Assembly: GCA_046330455.1 (NCBI GenBank) | Contig: JAXLSU010000014.1 | Location: 10,533 to 74,532, forward strand | Direction: 5' to 3' | DNA length: 64,000 nt | Source: CAVQXR01 sp046330455 | GTDB lineage: Bacteria > Actinomycetota > Thermoleophilia > Gaiellales > Gaiellaceae | Shown: piece after piece, positions 24,350 to 32,712 of the stretch | Numbering within the stretch: position 1 is the first letter of the stretch | Layout of the letters: the number at the start of each line of letters is the position of its first letter | Made by a program: the position numbers and the translations under genes | The notes under the pieces: model-generated | Told to the model about the DNA's origin: nothing | Database searches by the model: none | The model's input: only the letters and a program-made list of their open reading frames with translations

Positions 24350-25396
24350 ATGTCGCATCGGATCGCACTCCTTCCCGGCGACGGCATCGGCCCCGATGTC
24401 ATCGCCGAAGCACGCAAGGTCGTCGACGCGCTCGGCCTCGCGATCGACTGGACAGAGCTCGACTGGGGCGCCGACCGCTGGCACCGCATCGGGGCGATGA
24501 TGCCCGACGACTGGGAGCAGACTCTCCGCGCGCACGATGCGCTGATGCTCGGCGCCTGCGGCGATCCGAGCGTGCCCGACCACCTCTCCCTGTGGACGTT
24601 CATCCTCCCGATCCGCCAGCGCCTCGACCTGTGGGCGAACCTTCGCCCAGCCCGGCTCCTGCCCGGCGTACCGTGCCCGCTCGCCGGCAAGGGCCCGGGA
24701 GACATCGACATGCTCTTCGTCCGCGAGAACACGGAGGGCGAGTACTCGGGTGTCGGCGGGCGGTCGCATCGCGGGCTTCCGATCGAGGTCGCGCTCGAGA
24801 CCGGCGTGTTCACCCGGGTCGGCGTCGAGCGGGTCGCCCGGCTCGGCTTCGAGCTCGCCCGGTCGCGACGCGGCGTCCTCGTCAACTGCACCAAGTCGAA
24901 TGCCTCGCCGCACGCGTACGTGTTCTGGGACGAGGTCGTCGAGGAGGTCTCGGCGGAGTTTCCCGACATCGAGGTTCAGCGCGTCCTCGTCGACGCGCTC
25001 GCCGCACGGATGATCCGCAGCCCGGAGAGCCTGGACGTGATCATCGCGTCGAACCTCTTCGGCGACATCCTGACCGACCTCGCGGCCGCGATTCAGGGCG
25101 GGATGGGGATGGCGGCAAGCGCGAACCTGTCGCCCGGCAGTGGGGCCCCCGGGATGTTCGAGCCCGTGCACGGCTCGGCGCCCGACATCGTCGGGATGGG
25201 GATCGCGAACCCGCTCGGGGCGATCTGGAGTGCCTCTCAGATGCTCGAGAGCATCGGCGAAGCGGACGCGGCGACCCGGGTGATGCGGGCGATCGAGGCC
25301 GTCTGTCTCGAGGGCCCGCGCCCGCGCGACATCGGCGGTAGCGCTTCCACGGCCGAGGTGGGCGATGCCGTGGCCGCACACGTCGCCTCCGGGTAA
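24350..25396 (+). CDS. Tartrate / D-malate dehydrogenase-type decarboxylating dehydrogenase
   Basis: A 348-residue beta-decarboxylating dehydrogenase of the isopropylmalate/isocitrate family. RIALLPGDGIGPDVIAEA opens the chain. NLFGDILTDL binds metal and substrate, and the Asp-rich NAD site EPVHGSAPDIVGMGIANPL is conserved. LFVRENTEGEYSGVGGR matches tartrate/D-malate dehydrogenases (TtuC/DmlA) rather than LeuB. It oxidises and decarboxylates a 2-hydroxy diacid with NAD. It is divergent from acoA, so both may feed C4 and acetoin carbon to central metabolism. It stands alone. Confidence 0.85.
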   Translation: MSHRIALLPGDGIGPDVIAEARKVVDALGLAIDWTELDWGADRWHRIGAMMPDDWEQTLRAHDALMLGACGDPSVPDHLSLWTFILPIRQRLDLWANLRPARLLPGVPCPLAGKGPGDIDMLFVRENTEGEYSGVGGRSHRGLPIEVALETGVFTRVGVERVARLGFELARSRRGVLVNCTKSNASPHAYVFWDEVVEEVSAEFPDIEVQRVLVDALAARMIRSPESLDVIIASNLFGDILTDLAAAIQGGMGMAASANLSPGSGAPGMFEPVHGSAPDIVGMGIANPLGAIWSASQMLESIGEADAATRVMRAIEAVCLEGPRPRDIGGSASTAEVGDAVAAHVASG

Positions 25397-25400
25397 CGAA

Positions 25401-25429
25401 GGGGCCACCCCAGACCACCACCCGCTTTC
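25401..25429. repeat. Dispersed 29-bp intergenic element, copy 1
   Basis: GGGGCCACCCC, then AGACCACCACCCGCTTTC. It matches 32554-32582 at 28 of 29 positions. It lies 4 bp after the dehydrogenase stop. A GTGACG-containing stretch follows both copies within about 60 bp. Confidence 0.75.
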
Positions 25430-25538
25430 GAGCGTAGCGGGAAACTCCGCGCGTGTGTGTGACGTTTCGTGACGGATCTGCGCGAGCTTGTCACGATCTA
25501 CGCCGGTACCTGCTTCGTTTAGTCTGATATAAGACGGA

Positions 25539-25976
25539 ATGGTCGAGGTTCCGCGCATCGATCGCCAGAACGTCGGCTACCTGCTCGCCAAGGCGTCGCA
25601 GCGGTGGAACGAGCGGCTCGGGGCCGGCTTTCGCGAGGCCGGCTACCCCGAGGTGCGGCCGTCGTACGGCTCGGTGCTCGTCCCGCTCCTCGAGGAGGAC
25701 GGCTTGCGGATGGGTGAGCTGGCCCGTCGCTCGCGCCTCTCGAAGCAGACCATGACGACGATTGTCCGCCTCTGCGAGCGGGACGGTCTCGTGTACCGCG
25801 AGCGGGATCCGGCCGATGGACGGGCCTTCCGCGTCATGCTGACGGGGCGCGGGCGGGCGGCACGGCCGGTCTTCGCCGAGATCGTCACCGAGCTCGATCG
25901 GGAGCTCGAAGGCGTCCTGTCCGAGGCCGGGCTCATGGAGCTGCGAAGGCTGCTGAGAGAAGTGATAGAGCTGTGA
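25539..25976 (+). CDS. MarR family transcriptional regulator
   Basis: A 145-residue winged-helix protein of typical MarR size. The recognition region MGELARRSRLSKQTMTTIV (about residues 58-78) and the wing RERDPADGRAFRVMLTGRG are clear. TATAAG lies 5 nt before the ATG and no Shine-Dalgarno sequence is seen. Its stop overlaps the GTG of a 51-residue gene, which in turn overlaps an HhH gene, so the three form one operon. It may regulate that operon; ligand unknown. Confidence 0.87.
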   Translation: MVEVPRIDRQNVGYLLAKASQRWNERLGAGFREAGYPEVRPSYGSVLVPLLEEDGLRMGELARRSRLSKQTMTTIVRLCERDGLVYRERDPADGRAFRVMLTGRGRAARPVFAEIVTELDRELEGVLSEAGLMELRRLLREVIEL

Positions 25977-26128
25977 ACGTGGCACGCACGGTCGAGGCGT
26001 CCGCCGGCGAGAGCGCCTTCGCGTTCACGATGTTCCAGCTGCCCGGGGCCCCGGACCGGCTGTTCGAGACGCAGTATCGGTCGTTGCTCCGCACGCTCGA
26101 GAACGTCGAGCGGGAGCTCTCGCCGTGA
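25973..26128 (+). CDS. Small hypothetical protein (51 residues)
   Basis: GTG 25973 overlaps the MarR stop and the TGA at 26126-26128 overlaps the next GTG, so translation would pass through three genes. The product has an acidic N-terminus, SAFAFTMFQLPGAPDRLFET, and a C-terminal helix (YRSLLRTLENVERELSP). Third-position GC is high. It is easily missed by gene callers because of its size. Function unknown. Confidence 0.6.
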   Translation: MNVARTVEASAGESAFAFTMFQLPGAPDRLFETQYRSLLRTLENVERELSP

Positions 26129-26382
26129 TTCCGGAGCCCGAGCGCGAGTGGATGCTGGCCGTGCCCCTCTGCGGGGAGCGGGTGATCATGCGCCTCGAAT
26201 CGATCGGAGTCGACAGGCTCGAAGACCTGCGCGGTCGCGATCCGTATGACCTGATGCACGAGATCAACCTGCAGGCGGGCCGCACGATCTGGCGTCCGCC
26301 GCTCGCGGTGCTCGCGCTCCAGAACCTCGTCGACGCCGCGGAGGCTGCCGCGCGCCTTCCGGACGCGGGCCCGCATCGGTAG
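26125..26382 (+). CDS. Small helix-hairpin-helix-like protein (Cdd1-like)
   Basis: An 85-residue protein. RLESIGVDRLEDLRGRDPYD followed by LMHEINLQAG resembles the helix-hairpin-helix of the Cdd1/pathogenicity-locus family, small proteins with a helix, a G-(V/I)-x-x-L-x-D-L turn and a DPxxL helix. Most have no known role; DNA or protein binding is likely. GTG overlaps the stop of the 51-residue gene. Co-transcription with a MarR regulator is the only contextual clue. Confidence 0.65.
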   Translation: MIPEPEREWMLAVPLCGERVIMRLESIGVDRLEDLRGRDPYDLMHEINLQAGRTIWRPPLAVLALQNLVDAAEAAARLPDAGPHR

Positions 26383-26385
26383 CGT
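26380..26385 (+). promoter_or_regulatory. Predicted -10 box, leaderless start of the GNAT gene
   Basis: TAGCGT overlaps the stop codon of the preceding gene and ends 7 nt before ATG 26393. No Shine-Dalgarno sequence is present. Confidence 0.4.
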
Positions 26386-26392
26386 CGCGGGC

Positions 26393-27259
26393 ATGGAGCA
26401 CTCCGGGCTCAGGCTTCGACGGTACGGGTACACGACGGAGTTCGCGGACGCGACCGGGAGCTACCTCGAAGCGCGCGAGGCCGAGCATTGCCTGCTCGTG
26501 GGACTGACCGATGAGCTCCGACGAACGCCGAGGCTCTACGGTTTCGATCCCTACCTCGCCACCGTCGCGCAGGGCGACAGCACCGTCGCCGTCGCGCTCC
26601 GGACCCCGCCCCACGACCTCCTGCTCTCGGAGGTCCTCGACGAGCGTGCCGTCGACCTCGTGGCAGAGGACGTCCTCGCAGCATCACCGGACCTGACCGG
26701 CGTGCTCGGGCCGACCGTCGCGGCGCGCCGCTTCGCCGAGCTGTGGGAGCGGCGCAGCGGCCGTCCGCAGCGCCTCGCGACGGCGCTACGCGTCTTCCAG
26801 GCGGATCGCGTCCGGATGCCCGACGGCGTCCGCGGGCGGATGCGGCGACCGAGGCCCGACGAGCGCGCGATCGTCATCGACTGGTTCGATGCCTTCGTCG
26901 AGGAGGCGAACCCGGGGCACCGGGAGGAGACTCCCGAGCAGATGGTGGCACGGTACGAGGGCCTCGAGGGAGACCTCGGAATCCGCGTCTGGGAGGACGG
27001 CGGACGGGCCGTCTCGGTGGCGGGATGCCACGGCAAGACGCCGCATGGCGCCCGAATCGGGCCCGTCTACACGCCTCCGAGCCTCCGGGGAAGCGGCTAT
27101 GCGAGCGCGCTGACCGCGGTGCTGACGCAGACGCTTCTCGACGGCGGCTGCCGCTTCTGCTTTCTCTTCACCGATCTCGCGAATCCGACCTCGAACCGGA
27201 TCTACCGCCGGCTCGGCTACCTGCCCGTGACCGATCTCGCCGAGCACCGGTTCGGCTGA
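26393..27259 (+). CDS. GNAT family N-acetyltransferase
   Basis: A 288-residue protein with a C-terminal GNAT domain (about residues 145-285). The acetyl-CoA pyrophosphate loop appears as TPPSLRGSGYASALTAVLT (Q/RxxGxG/A pattern), and the final strand region LANPTSNRIYRRLGYLPV is typical. The N-terminal half is a second, degenerate GNAT-like or accessory domain, as in the predicted acetyltransferases that act on large or hydrophobic substrates. It probably acetylates a small molecule or protein amine. It converges with the ornithine-cyclodeaminase-like gene, 4 bp away. Confidence 0.85.
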   Translation: MEHSGLRLRRYGYTTEFADATGSYLEAREAEHCLLVGLTDELRRTPRLYGFDPYLATVAQGDSTVAVALRTPPHDLLLSEVLDERAVDLVAEDVLAASPDLTGVLGPTVAARRFAELWERRSGRPQRLATALRVFQADRVRMPDGVRGRMRRPRPDERAIVIDWFDAFVEEANPGHREETPEQMVARYEGLEGDLGIRVWEDGGRAVSVAGCHGKTPHGARIGPVYTPPSLRGSGYASALTAVLTQTLLDGGCRFCFLFTDLANPTSNRIYRRLGYLPVTDLAEHRFG

Positions 27260-27263
27260 GGGC

Positions 27264-28193
27264 TCAGCGGTGGAGCAGGGTTCCTGCCCCCGCCTCCCGG
27301 GCACGCTCGATCACCGCGTGGGCGAAGGCGGCGTCGAGCGCTCCGACCCCGAGGTTGCAGCACGCGACGCGTTTCGCGCTCAGGTCGCGGTCGAGCGCCT
27401 CACCGACGCTGCAATGCGGCTCGGGCCAGCCCGCGAAGTGGCCGCGTGAGCGGTAGTAGTCGAACTGCCCGACGTCGTCGGAGACGAACAGGCCCGCATC
27501 GGCGATCGGGCCGACCTGGAGTGAGGCGTCGAAGTCGAGAGGCAGGGCGAGGTAGCGGTCAGGGAGCCATTCGCTCGGGATCGGTGGATCGGGCTCGTCG
27601 GCGATGGGGACGGCGGTGATCAGCACCTCCGCGCCGGCCACCGCCTCGGCGATGCTCGCCGTCGGCTCGACCCGGCCGGCAAGCGCTTGCGTGCGCTCGG
27701 CGGCGACGTCGTGGGCAGCGATCGTCGCCGCCGGGTTCAGCTCCGCGACCACGCGCGAGTGATACCGCCCCTGCTCACCGCACCCGACGATCGCGGCGCG
27801 GCTCCACCCGTCGGGCGCCCAGCGCCGGATGCAGACGCCGCTTGCCGCAGCGGTTCGGGCGGCCGTGATCTCGCCGGCGTCCATGACCGCGAGCGGGAAT
27901 CCGGTCTCCGCGTCGTTCACGACGATCAGGCCGGAGATGTAGGGGATGCCGAGCGCCTTGTTCGCCGGGAATCCCGAGACCCACTTGACCGCGGCGATGT
28001 CCGGGTCGGCGAGGTAGGCGGGCATCGCGTGGATGAACGCGTTCTCCCGCGGATGGATCCCCGGCTTCGGCGGGAGCTCGACACGACCGGCCGCCATCGA
28101 GCGGTACGTTCGCTCGACGAGGTCGATCTGCGCGGAGATCGGCGGCAGGAGCTCCGCGACCTCCTGCCGCGACAGGTAGACGAGATCCTGCAC
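27264..28193 (-). CDS. Ornithine cyclodeaminase / mu-crystallin family protein
   Basis: A 309-residue NAD(P)-dependent enzyme. YLSRQEVAELLPP and KPGIHP start the family fold, AVKWVSGFPANKALGIPYIS is the substrate region, and AAIVGCGEQGRYHSRV is the Rossmann dinucleotide loop. Members deaminate ornithine to proline, oxidise alanine-like amino acids or reduce cyclic imines; the substrate here is not clear. GTG 28193 lies 4 nt after the preceding stop, so it is co-transcribed with the PNPOx-like gene. The longer frame into that gene is rejected. Confidence 0.85.
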   Translation of the reverse strand: MQDLVYLSRQEVAELLPPISAQIDLVERTYRSMAAGRVELPPKPGIHPRENAFIHAMPAYLADPDIAAVKWVSGFPANKALGIPYISGLIVVNDAETGFPLAVMDAGEITAARTAAASGVCIRRWAPDGWSRAAIVGCGEQGRYHSRVVAELNPAATIAAHDVAAERTQALAGRVEPTASIAEAVAGAEVLITAVPIADEPDPPIPSEWLPDRYLALPLDFDASLQVGPIADAGLFVSDDVGQFDYYRSRGHFAGWPEPHCSVGEALDRDLSAKRVACCNLGVGALDAAFAHAVIERAREAGAGTLLHR

Positions 28194-28197
28194 CGCG

Positions 28198-28605
28198 TCA
28201 GTCGCGTTGCCAGGTGGTGACGGCAGTCGGCTCGACCTTGAAGATGACGCGCTGCTCACCGGGCCCGCGGAACGGATAGGGTCGCTCCCCGAGATACTTC
28301 TCGGCGAGGTCGTCGATCCCGTCCTCGGCTGGCTGGCCGTCGACGATCGCGGCGATCCGACCCTGGATCTCGACGAACCCGTACGGGTTCGAGGGGTCGA
28401 AGGCAGACAGCGCGACGCGTGGCTCGGCCCGCATGTTGCGGTCCTTGGCGCGGCCCTTCGCCGTGTTCACGATCACGTGCGTACCGTCGGTATCGGCCCA
28501 GACCGGCGTCGTCTGGGGCGCTCCGTTCGGCCCGACCGTCGCCAGATGCCAGAAGTTCTTGTCCCTGAGCATCGCCTGCACGTCAGCTGGGATCTCAACA
28601 GCCAT
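28198..28605 (-). CDS. PNPOx-like / F420-dependent flavoprotein family protein
   Basis: A 135-residue split-barrel protein. HLATVGPNGAPQTTPVWAD and AKDRNMRAEPRVALSAFDP are typical of the pyridoxamine-5-phosphate-oxidase-like family, many of whose actinobacterial members use F420 (TIGR03618-type). Such enzymes reduce or oxidise small molecules or bind FMN, F420 or heme; the cofactor cannot be fixed from sequence alone. ATG 28605 has CGAGGAGGAG upstream, which excludes the longer frame. It leads a two-gene unit with the ornithine-cyclodeaminase-like protein. Confidence 0.85.
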   Translation of the reverse strand: MAVEIPADVQAMLRDKNFWHLATVGPNGAPQTTPVWADTDGTHVIVNTAKGRAKDRNMRAEPRVALSAFDPSNPYGFVEIQGRIAAIVDGQPAEDGIDDLAEKYLGERPYPFRGPGEQRVIFKVEPTAVTTWQRD

Positions 28606-28668
28606 GTCTCCTCCTCGAGCTCGGAATCGAGAGTAGGGTAGTCGCTCACGCAACGATCCGGCGAGCTA

Positions 28669-29463
28669 CTAGCCTGCGAGCCGCCCGATGCGCTCGCGAA
28701 CGTCCGGGTCGAGCGGCTGTCCGTCACCGGCGCGGAGATTCGCACGCATGTGGTCGGGGTTCCCGGTTGCCGGGATCACGACGTGGACGCGCTGGTCGGC
28801 GAGCGCCCAGCGGAGGAGCCCCTCCGCCCAGCCGTCGATGCCGAGCGATGCTACCTCCCCGGCTGCGGGCGGTGGGATCTCCGAGCCGGCACCCCCGAGC
28901 GGTCTCATCCCGATCACGCCGAGCCCGAGCTCCTCGGCAAGCGGCAGGATGCGCGCCTCGACCCGGCGCTGACGCGGGTTGAAGGGAATCTGGATCGCGT
29001 CGATGCGGCCCGTGCGCATGACCTGCTCGAGCTCGTCGAGGCGATCCTCGTAGTGCTGCGTCGCCCCGATCAGCGAGATGCGCCCCGCCTCGCGATGCCG
29101 TTCGAGCCAGGGCAGGTGCTCCTGCCAGGCGACGAGGTTGTGGATCTGCTCGAGCTCGACCCTACCGTCGAAGAAGCGCAGCTGGGCGGCGAACTGCTCG
29201 TCGGCCTCCTCGGCCGACGGCGTCCAGATCTTCGTGGCGACGAACGCCTCCTCGCGCAGGCCGTCGAGCGCTCCACCGAGCACGGCCTCGGCCCGGCCGT
29301 ACATCGGCGAGGAGTCGACGACCCGAACGCCGCCCTCGAATGCGGCGCAGACCACGTCCCGGGCGCGGCCGGTCTGCTCGGGCCCGACGTCGAAGACCTG
29401 CCAGGTACCGAGACCGATGACCGGCAGCGCCGGCCCGCGGTGACCGAATCGACGGGTCTGCAC
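28669..29463 (-). CDS. Aldo/keto reductase
   Basis: A 264-residue TIM-barrel oxidoreductase. The catalytic tetrad is visible: Asp and Tyr in VVDSSPMYGRAE, Lys in VATKIWTP, His in LEQIHNLVAW. The C-terminal VVIPATGNPDHMRANL is the NADPH-binding loop, somewhat short for the family. It reduces an aldehyde or ketone, substrate unknown. The GTG start has TAGGAT 6 nt upstream and no Shine-Dalgarno sequence. It is divergent from hpnC. Confidence 0.87.
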   Translation of the reverse strand: MQTRRFGHRGPALPVIGLGTWQVFDVGPEQTGRARDVVCAAFEGGVRVVDSSPMYGRAEAVLGGALDGLREEAFVATKIWTPSAEEADEQFAAQLRFFDGRVELEQIHNLVAWQEHLPWLERHREAGRISLIGATQHYEDRLDELEQVMRTGRIDAIQIPFNPRQRRVEARILPLAEELGLGVIGMRPLGGAGSEIPPPAAGEVASLGIDGWAEGLLRWALADQRVHVVIPATGNPDHMRANLRAGDGQPLDPDVRERIGRLAG

Positions 29464-29469
29464 GCGCAG

Positions 29470-29475
29470 ATCCTA
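29470..29475 (-). promoter_or_regulatory. Predicted -10 box of the aldo/keto reductase gene
   Basis: On the minus strand TAGGAT ends 6 nt before the GTG at 29463. It lies back-to-back with the hpnC -10 box 37 bp away. Confidence 0.45.
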
Positions 29476-29511
29476 CCCCCGCCAGGAGGTCTCCCCGGGC
29501 CGGGAGCGTGG

Positions 29512-29517
29512 TACGTT
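29512..29517 (+). promoter_or_regulatory. Predicted -10 box of the hopanoid operon
   Basis: TACGTT ends 8 nt before the hpnC ATG. No Shine-Dalgarno sequence is present, so the first gene of the operon is probably leaderless. Confidence 0.45.
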
Positions 29518-29525
29518 CCCGGCAG

Positions 29526-30377
29526 ATGTCCGGCGGGAGCATCCTGGCGACACCCGAGCTGACGCTCACCCGGATCGACGCCCGGTCGACGGGGGAGAAC
29601 TTCCCGGTTGCGTCACTGGTCGCGCCGCCGAGCGCGCGCCCGCATCTGAAGGCCGTCTATGGATTCGCGCGCCTCGTCGACAACCTCGGCGACGAGGCCG
29701 AGGGCGACCGTGAGCGGTTGCTCGACGAGCTCGAGCACGAGCTCGACCGCTGCTACGAAGGCTCGCCCGCGACCGCGGTCATGCGGCGGTTGCAGACGAC
29801 GATCGCAGCCTGTGACCTACCGAGAGATCCATTCTGGCGGCTCATCGAGGCAAACCGCATCGACCAGGGCACATTCCGGTACGAGACGTGGGACGAGCTG
29901 CGTGGGTACTGCACCTACTCGGCCGAGCCCGTGGGACGACTCGTGCTCGGCATCTACGGGCTCGCGGGCAACGCCGAGCTCGTCTTGCTGTCGGACGACG
30001 TCTGCACCGGGCTTCAGCTCGTCAACTTCCTTCAGGATCCACCGCGGGACCTCGCGCTCGGACGCGTGTACCTGCCGCAGGATGACCTGCGCCGCTTCGG
30101 GCTGCGCGAGGCGGAGCTCGCAGGGCCCGGGTCCGACCGGCTCGCGACGCTGTGCCGGTTCGAGGCCGAGCGAGCGGGCGGGCTGCTGCGGCAGGGGCTT
30201 CCGCTGGCCGACGCGATCGGCGGTCGCACCGGCAGGTCGATCGCGCTGTTCGCCCGGGGCGGCCTCGCCGCGCTCCGGGCGCTCGAGCGTTCGGGTTGGG
30301 ATGTCTTCTCCGGACGCCCGGCGCCGACGCGGACGACGTTCGCCTGGCTCACGCTCCGGGAGCTGCTGCGCCGATGA
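29526..30377 (+). CDS. hpnC: Squalene synthase HpnC (hydroxysqualene synthase)
   Basis: A 283-residue head-to-head prenyl synthase. The first aspartate-rich motif is LVDNLGDE (Asp52, Asp56); the second is in SDDVCTGLQLVNFLQDPPRD near residues 157-176. In the three-enzyme HpnCDE route HpnC converts presqualene diphosphate to hydroxysqualene. It leads the cluster hpnC-hpnD-hpnE, then shc. A GTG 18 nt upstream is a possible alternative start. It overlaps hpnD by 4 bp (ATGA). Confidence 0.92.
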   Translation: MSGGSILATPELTLTRIDARSTGENFPVASLVAPPSARPHLKAVYGFARLVDNLGDEAEGDRERLLDELEHELDRCYEGSPATAVMRRLQTTIAACDLPRDPFWRLIEANRIDQGTFRYETWDELRGYCTYSAEPVGRLVLGIYGLAGNAELVLLSDDVCTGLQLVNFLQDPPRDLALGRVYLPQDDLRRFGLREAELAGPGSDRLATLCRFEAERAGGLLRQGLPLADAIGGRTGRSIALFARGGLAALRALERSGWDVFSGRPAPTRTTFAWLTLRELLRR

Positions 30378-31225
30378 ACCTCGATGCGGCGTACGCCGAC
30401 TGCGTGCGGATCACGAGGCGCGAGGCGAAGAACTTCGCGTGGGGGATCATGCTCCTCCCGCGGCCCAAGCGGCTGGCGCTGGCGGCGCTGTATGCGTTCG
30501 CCCGGCGTGTCGACGACGCGGCAGACGGCGGCGACCCTTCGGAGGTGCGGCGTCGCCAGCTGCTCGCGATTCGCGCTGCCCTCGAGGCCCTGCCGATCGC
30601 GGCCGAGGACGATCCCGTGCTCGTTGCCCTCGCCGACACCCTGATCCGCTATCCGGTCCCGAAGCAAGCGCTCGCCGACCTCGTCGAGGGAGGGCTCTGG
30701 GACGTCGAGCGGTCGCGCTACGAGACGTGGGCAGACCTGCGCGGCTACTGCCGACGGGTCGCGGGCGCGGTCGGGATCGCGTGCACGGCCGTGTACGGGC
30801 CGACCGACCCGGTGCGGGCGATCCCGCTCGCGGAGTCGCTCGGGCTCGCGCTGCAGCAGATCAACATCATGCGAGATGTTCCCGAGGACTGGACGCTCGG
30901 CCGTGTCTACCTGCCTCAGGACGAGCTCGCTCGGTTCGGCGTCACGGAGGAGGACATCGCGGAAGGCCGGATGGGGCCGGGCTGGCGGGCGTTGATGGCC
31001 CACCAGGGGGCGCGCGCACGCGGGCTGCTGAGCGAGGGAATGGGGCTGTGCGCGCTCCTCGACTCGCGGAGCGCCGTCTGCGTCCGCACGCTGACGGGGA
31101 TCTACGCCGGCCTCCTCGACGAGATCGAGCGACGCCGGTACGACGTCTTCACTTCCCGGCCGAGCCTTTCACCGCTCGGGAAGCTCCGGGTGATCGGAGG
31201 CGGGTTCCTGCGGGAGGCGGCGTGA
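30374..31225 (+). CDS. hpnD: Presqualene diphosphate synthase HpnD
   Basis: A 283-residue trans-isoprenyl diphosphate synthase-fold enzyme, paralogous to HpnC. RRVDDAADG is the first Asp motif, and ALQQINIMRDVPEDWTLGR the second, followed by VYLPQDEL. It condenses two farnesyl diphosphates to presqualene diphosphate. The ATG overlaps the hpnC stop and the stop overlaps hpnE (GTGA), so the three are coupled. Confidence 0.94.
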   Translation: MNLDAAYADCVRITRREAKNFAWGIMLLPRPKRLALAALYAFARRVDDAADGGDPSEVRRRQLLAIRAALEALPIAAEDDPVLVALADTLIRYPVPKQALADLVEGGLWDVERSRYETWADLRGYCRRVAGAVGIACTAVYGPTDPVRAIPLAESLGLALQQINIMRDVPEDWTLGRVYLPQDELARFGVTEEDIAEGRMGPGWRALMAHQGARARGLLSEGMGLCALLDSRSAVCVRTLTGIYAGLLDEIERRRYDVFTSRPSLSPLGKLRVIGGGFLREAA

Positions 31226-32508
31226 GGGCGCTCGTCGTCGGAGGCGGTCTCGCCGGTCTCGCGGCGGCGCTCGAACTGGTCGATGCGGGAGCAGCCGTGA
31301 CGCTCTTCGAGGCGAGGCGGACGCTCGGTGGGGCGGTGCAGACGCTTCCCGCGCGGGAGGGCGATCCGCCGCCACCGCCGGACAACGGCCAGCACATCGG
31401 TCTCGGTTGCTGCGTCGAGTACCTCCGGTTCCTCGATCGGATCGGTCAGAGCGACGCCGTCATGCGCCTGCGTCTTCGCATGCCCGTGATCGACGAGCGC
31501 GGGGTCGTCGCGTACCTCGGAGCCGGTCCCGGGCCGTTGCTTCGGTACGGGCACCTGTCCGTCCGCGAGCGGCTCACCGTCGCCCTGGTCGCGCGGCGGC
31601 TCGGACAGCTCGACCCGGACGCCCACGACGGCGAGAGCTTCGGTGATCTGCTGCGACGGTTCGGCACCGACGCGCGGACGATCGAGAGGTTCTGGGACGT
31701 GTTCATCCGGCCCGCGCTCAACCTCCCGTGCGACGAGGCGAGTGCAGCGCTCGGAGTGTTCACGGTTCAGACCGCGATGCTCTCGACACCGCAGGCCAGC
31801 GATCTGCTGCTTCCGATCGCGCCGCTCGGGTCCATGCACGGGGATGCGGCCGGACGGGCCCTCGAGGCGGCCGGCGCGATGGTGCGGGCGAGAACGCGAG
31901 TTGCCCGGGTGGAGCCCGGCACGGTCACGACGGCCGACGGCGAGCGGGTCGAGACCGACGCGGTCGTCGTCGCCCTGCCGCCCGGTGAGAGCGCGGCCGT
32001 GCTCGGAGAGCCGGCCCGACGCCTCGAGCCGTCGCCGATCGTCAGCGTTCACCTGCTCTTCGACCGTCAGCTGCTCCGTCCGCCCCTCGCCGGGCTCCTC
32101 GGCAGCCCGGCCCACTGGGTCTTCGATCGCGGCCGGCTCACCGGTCATGCGCCTCCTCGTGGGCAGTACCTGACGGTCGTCTCGAGCGGCGTGCCCGAGC
32201 TCGCCTCCGTCCGCGGGCGCGAGCTCGTGGAGCAGATCGCCGGAGCGCTCACCGACCGGCTCGGCAGAGCCGAGCTCCTCTGGTCGCGGGTGAGCCGCGA
32301 GCCCGAGGCGACGTTCGCCTGCCGGCCGGGCACGGCGATCCTGCGCTGCGGCCCGGAGAGCGGCATGCCCGGCGTTGTCCGGGCCGGTGCGTGGACCGAC
32401 ACGGGGTGGCCCGGGACGATGGAGAGCGCGATCCTGAGCGGCCGTCGCGCCGCCCAAGCGCTCCTTGCGAGCCGCCCAGTGGCGACCGTCGACGGCGCAG
32501 CCCGCTGA
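31222..32508 (+). CDS. hpnE: Hydroxysqualene dehydroxylase HpnE
   Basis: A 428-residue FAD-dependent amine-oxidase-fold protein. VVGGGLAGLAAALEL is the FAD dinucleotide loop, with FEARRTLGGAVQ following. The C-terminal GAWTDTGWPGTMESAILSG is the second FAD motif, typical of HpnE and carotenoid desaturase relatives. It reduces hydroxysqualene to squalene. The GTG start overlaps the hpnD stop. A 204-bp gap with a repeat element separates it from shc. Confidence 0.93.
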   Translation: MRALVVGGGLAGLAAALELVDAGAAVTLFEARRTLGGAVQTLPAREGDPPPPPDNGQHIGLGCCVEYLRFLDRIGQSDAVMRLRLRMPVIDERGVVAYLGAGPGPLLRYGHLSVRERLTVALVARRLGQLDPDAHDGESFGDLLRRFGTDARTIERFWDVFIRPALNLPCDEASAALGVFTVQTAMLSTPQASDLLLPIAPLGSMHGDAAGRALEAAGAMVRARTRVARVEPGTVTTADGERVETDAVVVALPPGESAAVLGEPARRLEPSPIVSVHLLFDRQLLRPPLAGLLGSPAHWVFDRGRLTGHAPPRGQYLTVVSSGVPELASVRGRELVEQIAGALTDRLGRAELLWSRVSREPEATFACRPGTAILRCGPESGMPGVVRAGAWTDTGWPGTMESAILSGRRAAQALLASRPVATVDGAAR

Positions 32509-32553
32509 GACCGTGGACGATCCCCGCCGCCCTCGAAACACACGACCGGCTCC

Positions 32554-32582
32554 GGGGCCACCCCGGACCACCACCCGCTTTC
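32554..32582. repeat. Dispersed 29-bp intergenic element, copy 2
   Basis: GGGGCCACCCC, then GGACCACCACCCGCTTTC, matching 25401-25429 at 28 of 29 positions. It lies in the 204-bp gap between hpnE and shc, the only substantial gap in the hopanoid cluster, and is followed by AGCCTATCGCTGA, a weak palindrome. Nothing else is recognised in the gap. Confidence 0.75.
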
Positions 32583-32712
32583 AGCCTATCGCTGAATTCG
32601 TGACGCGTGGCTCGCACATCGTGCCGGAAGCTGCGCGGATCAGCCTCGCATCGGCGCTCTCTCCGACTCGCACGAGCGTTCGCTGTGGAGGCGTGATCGT
32701 GGGCGCCCCATC

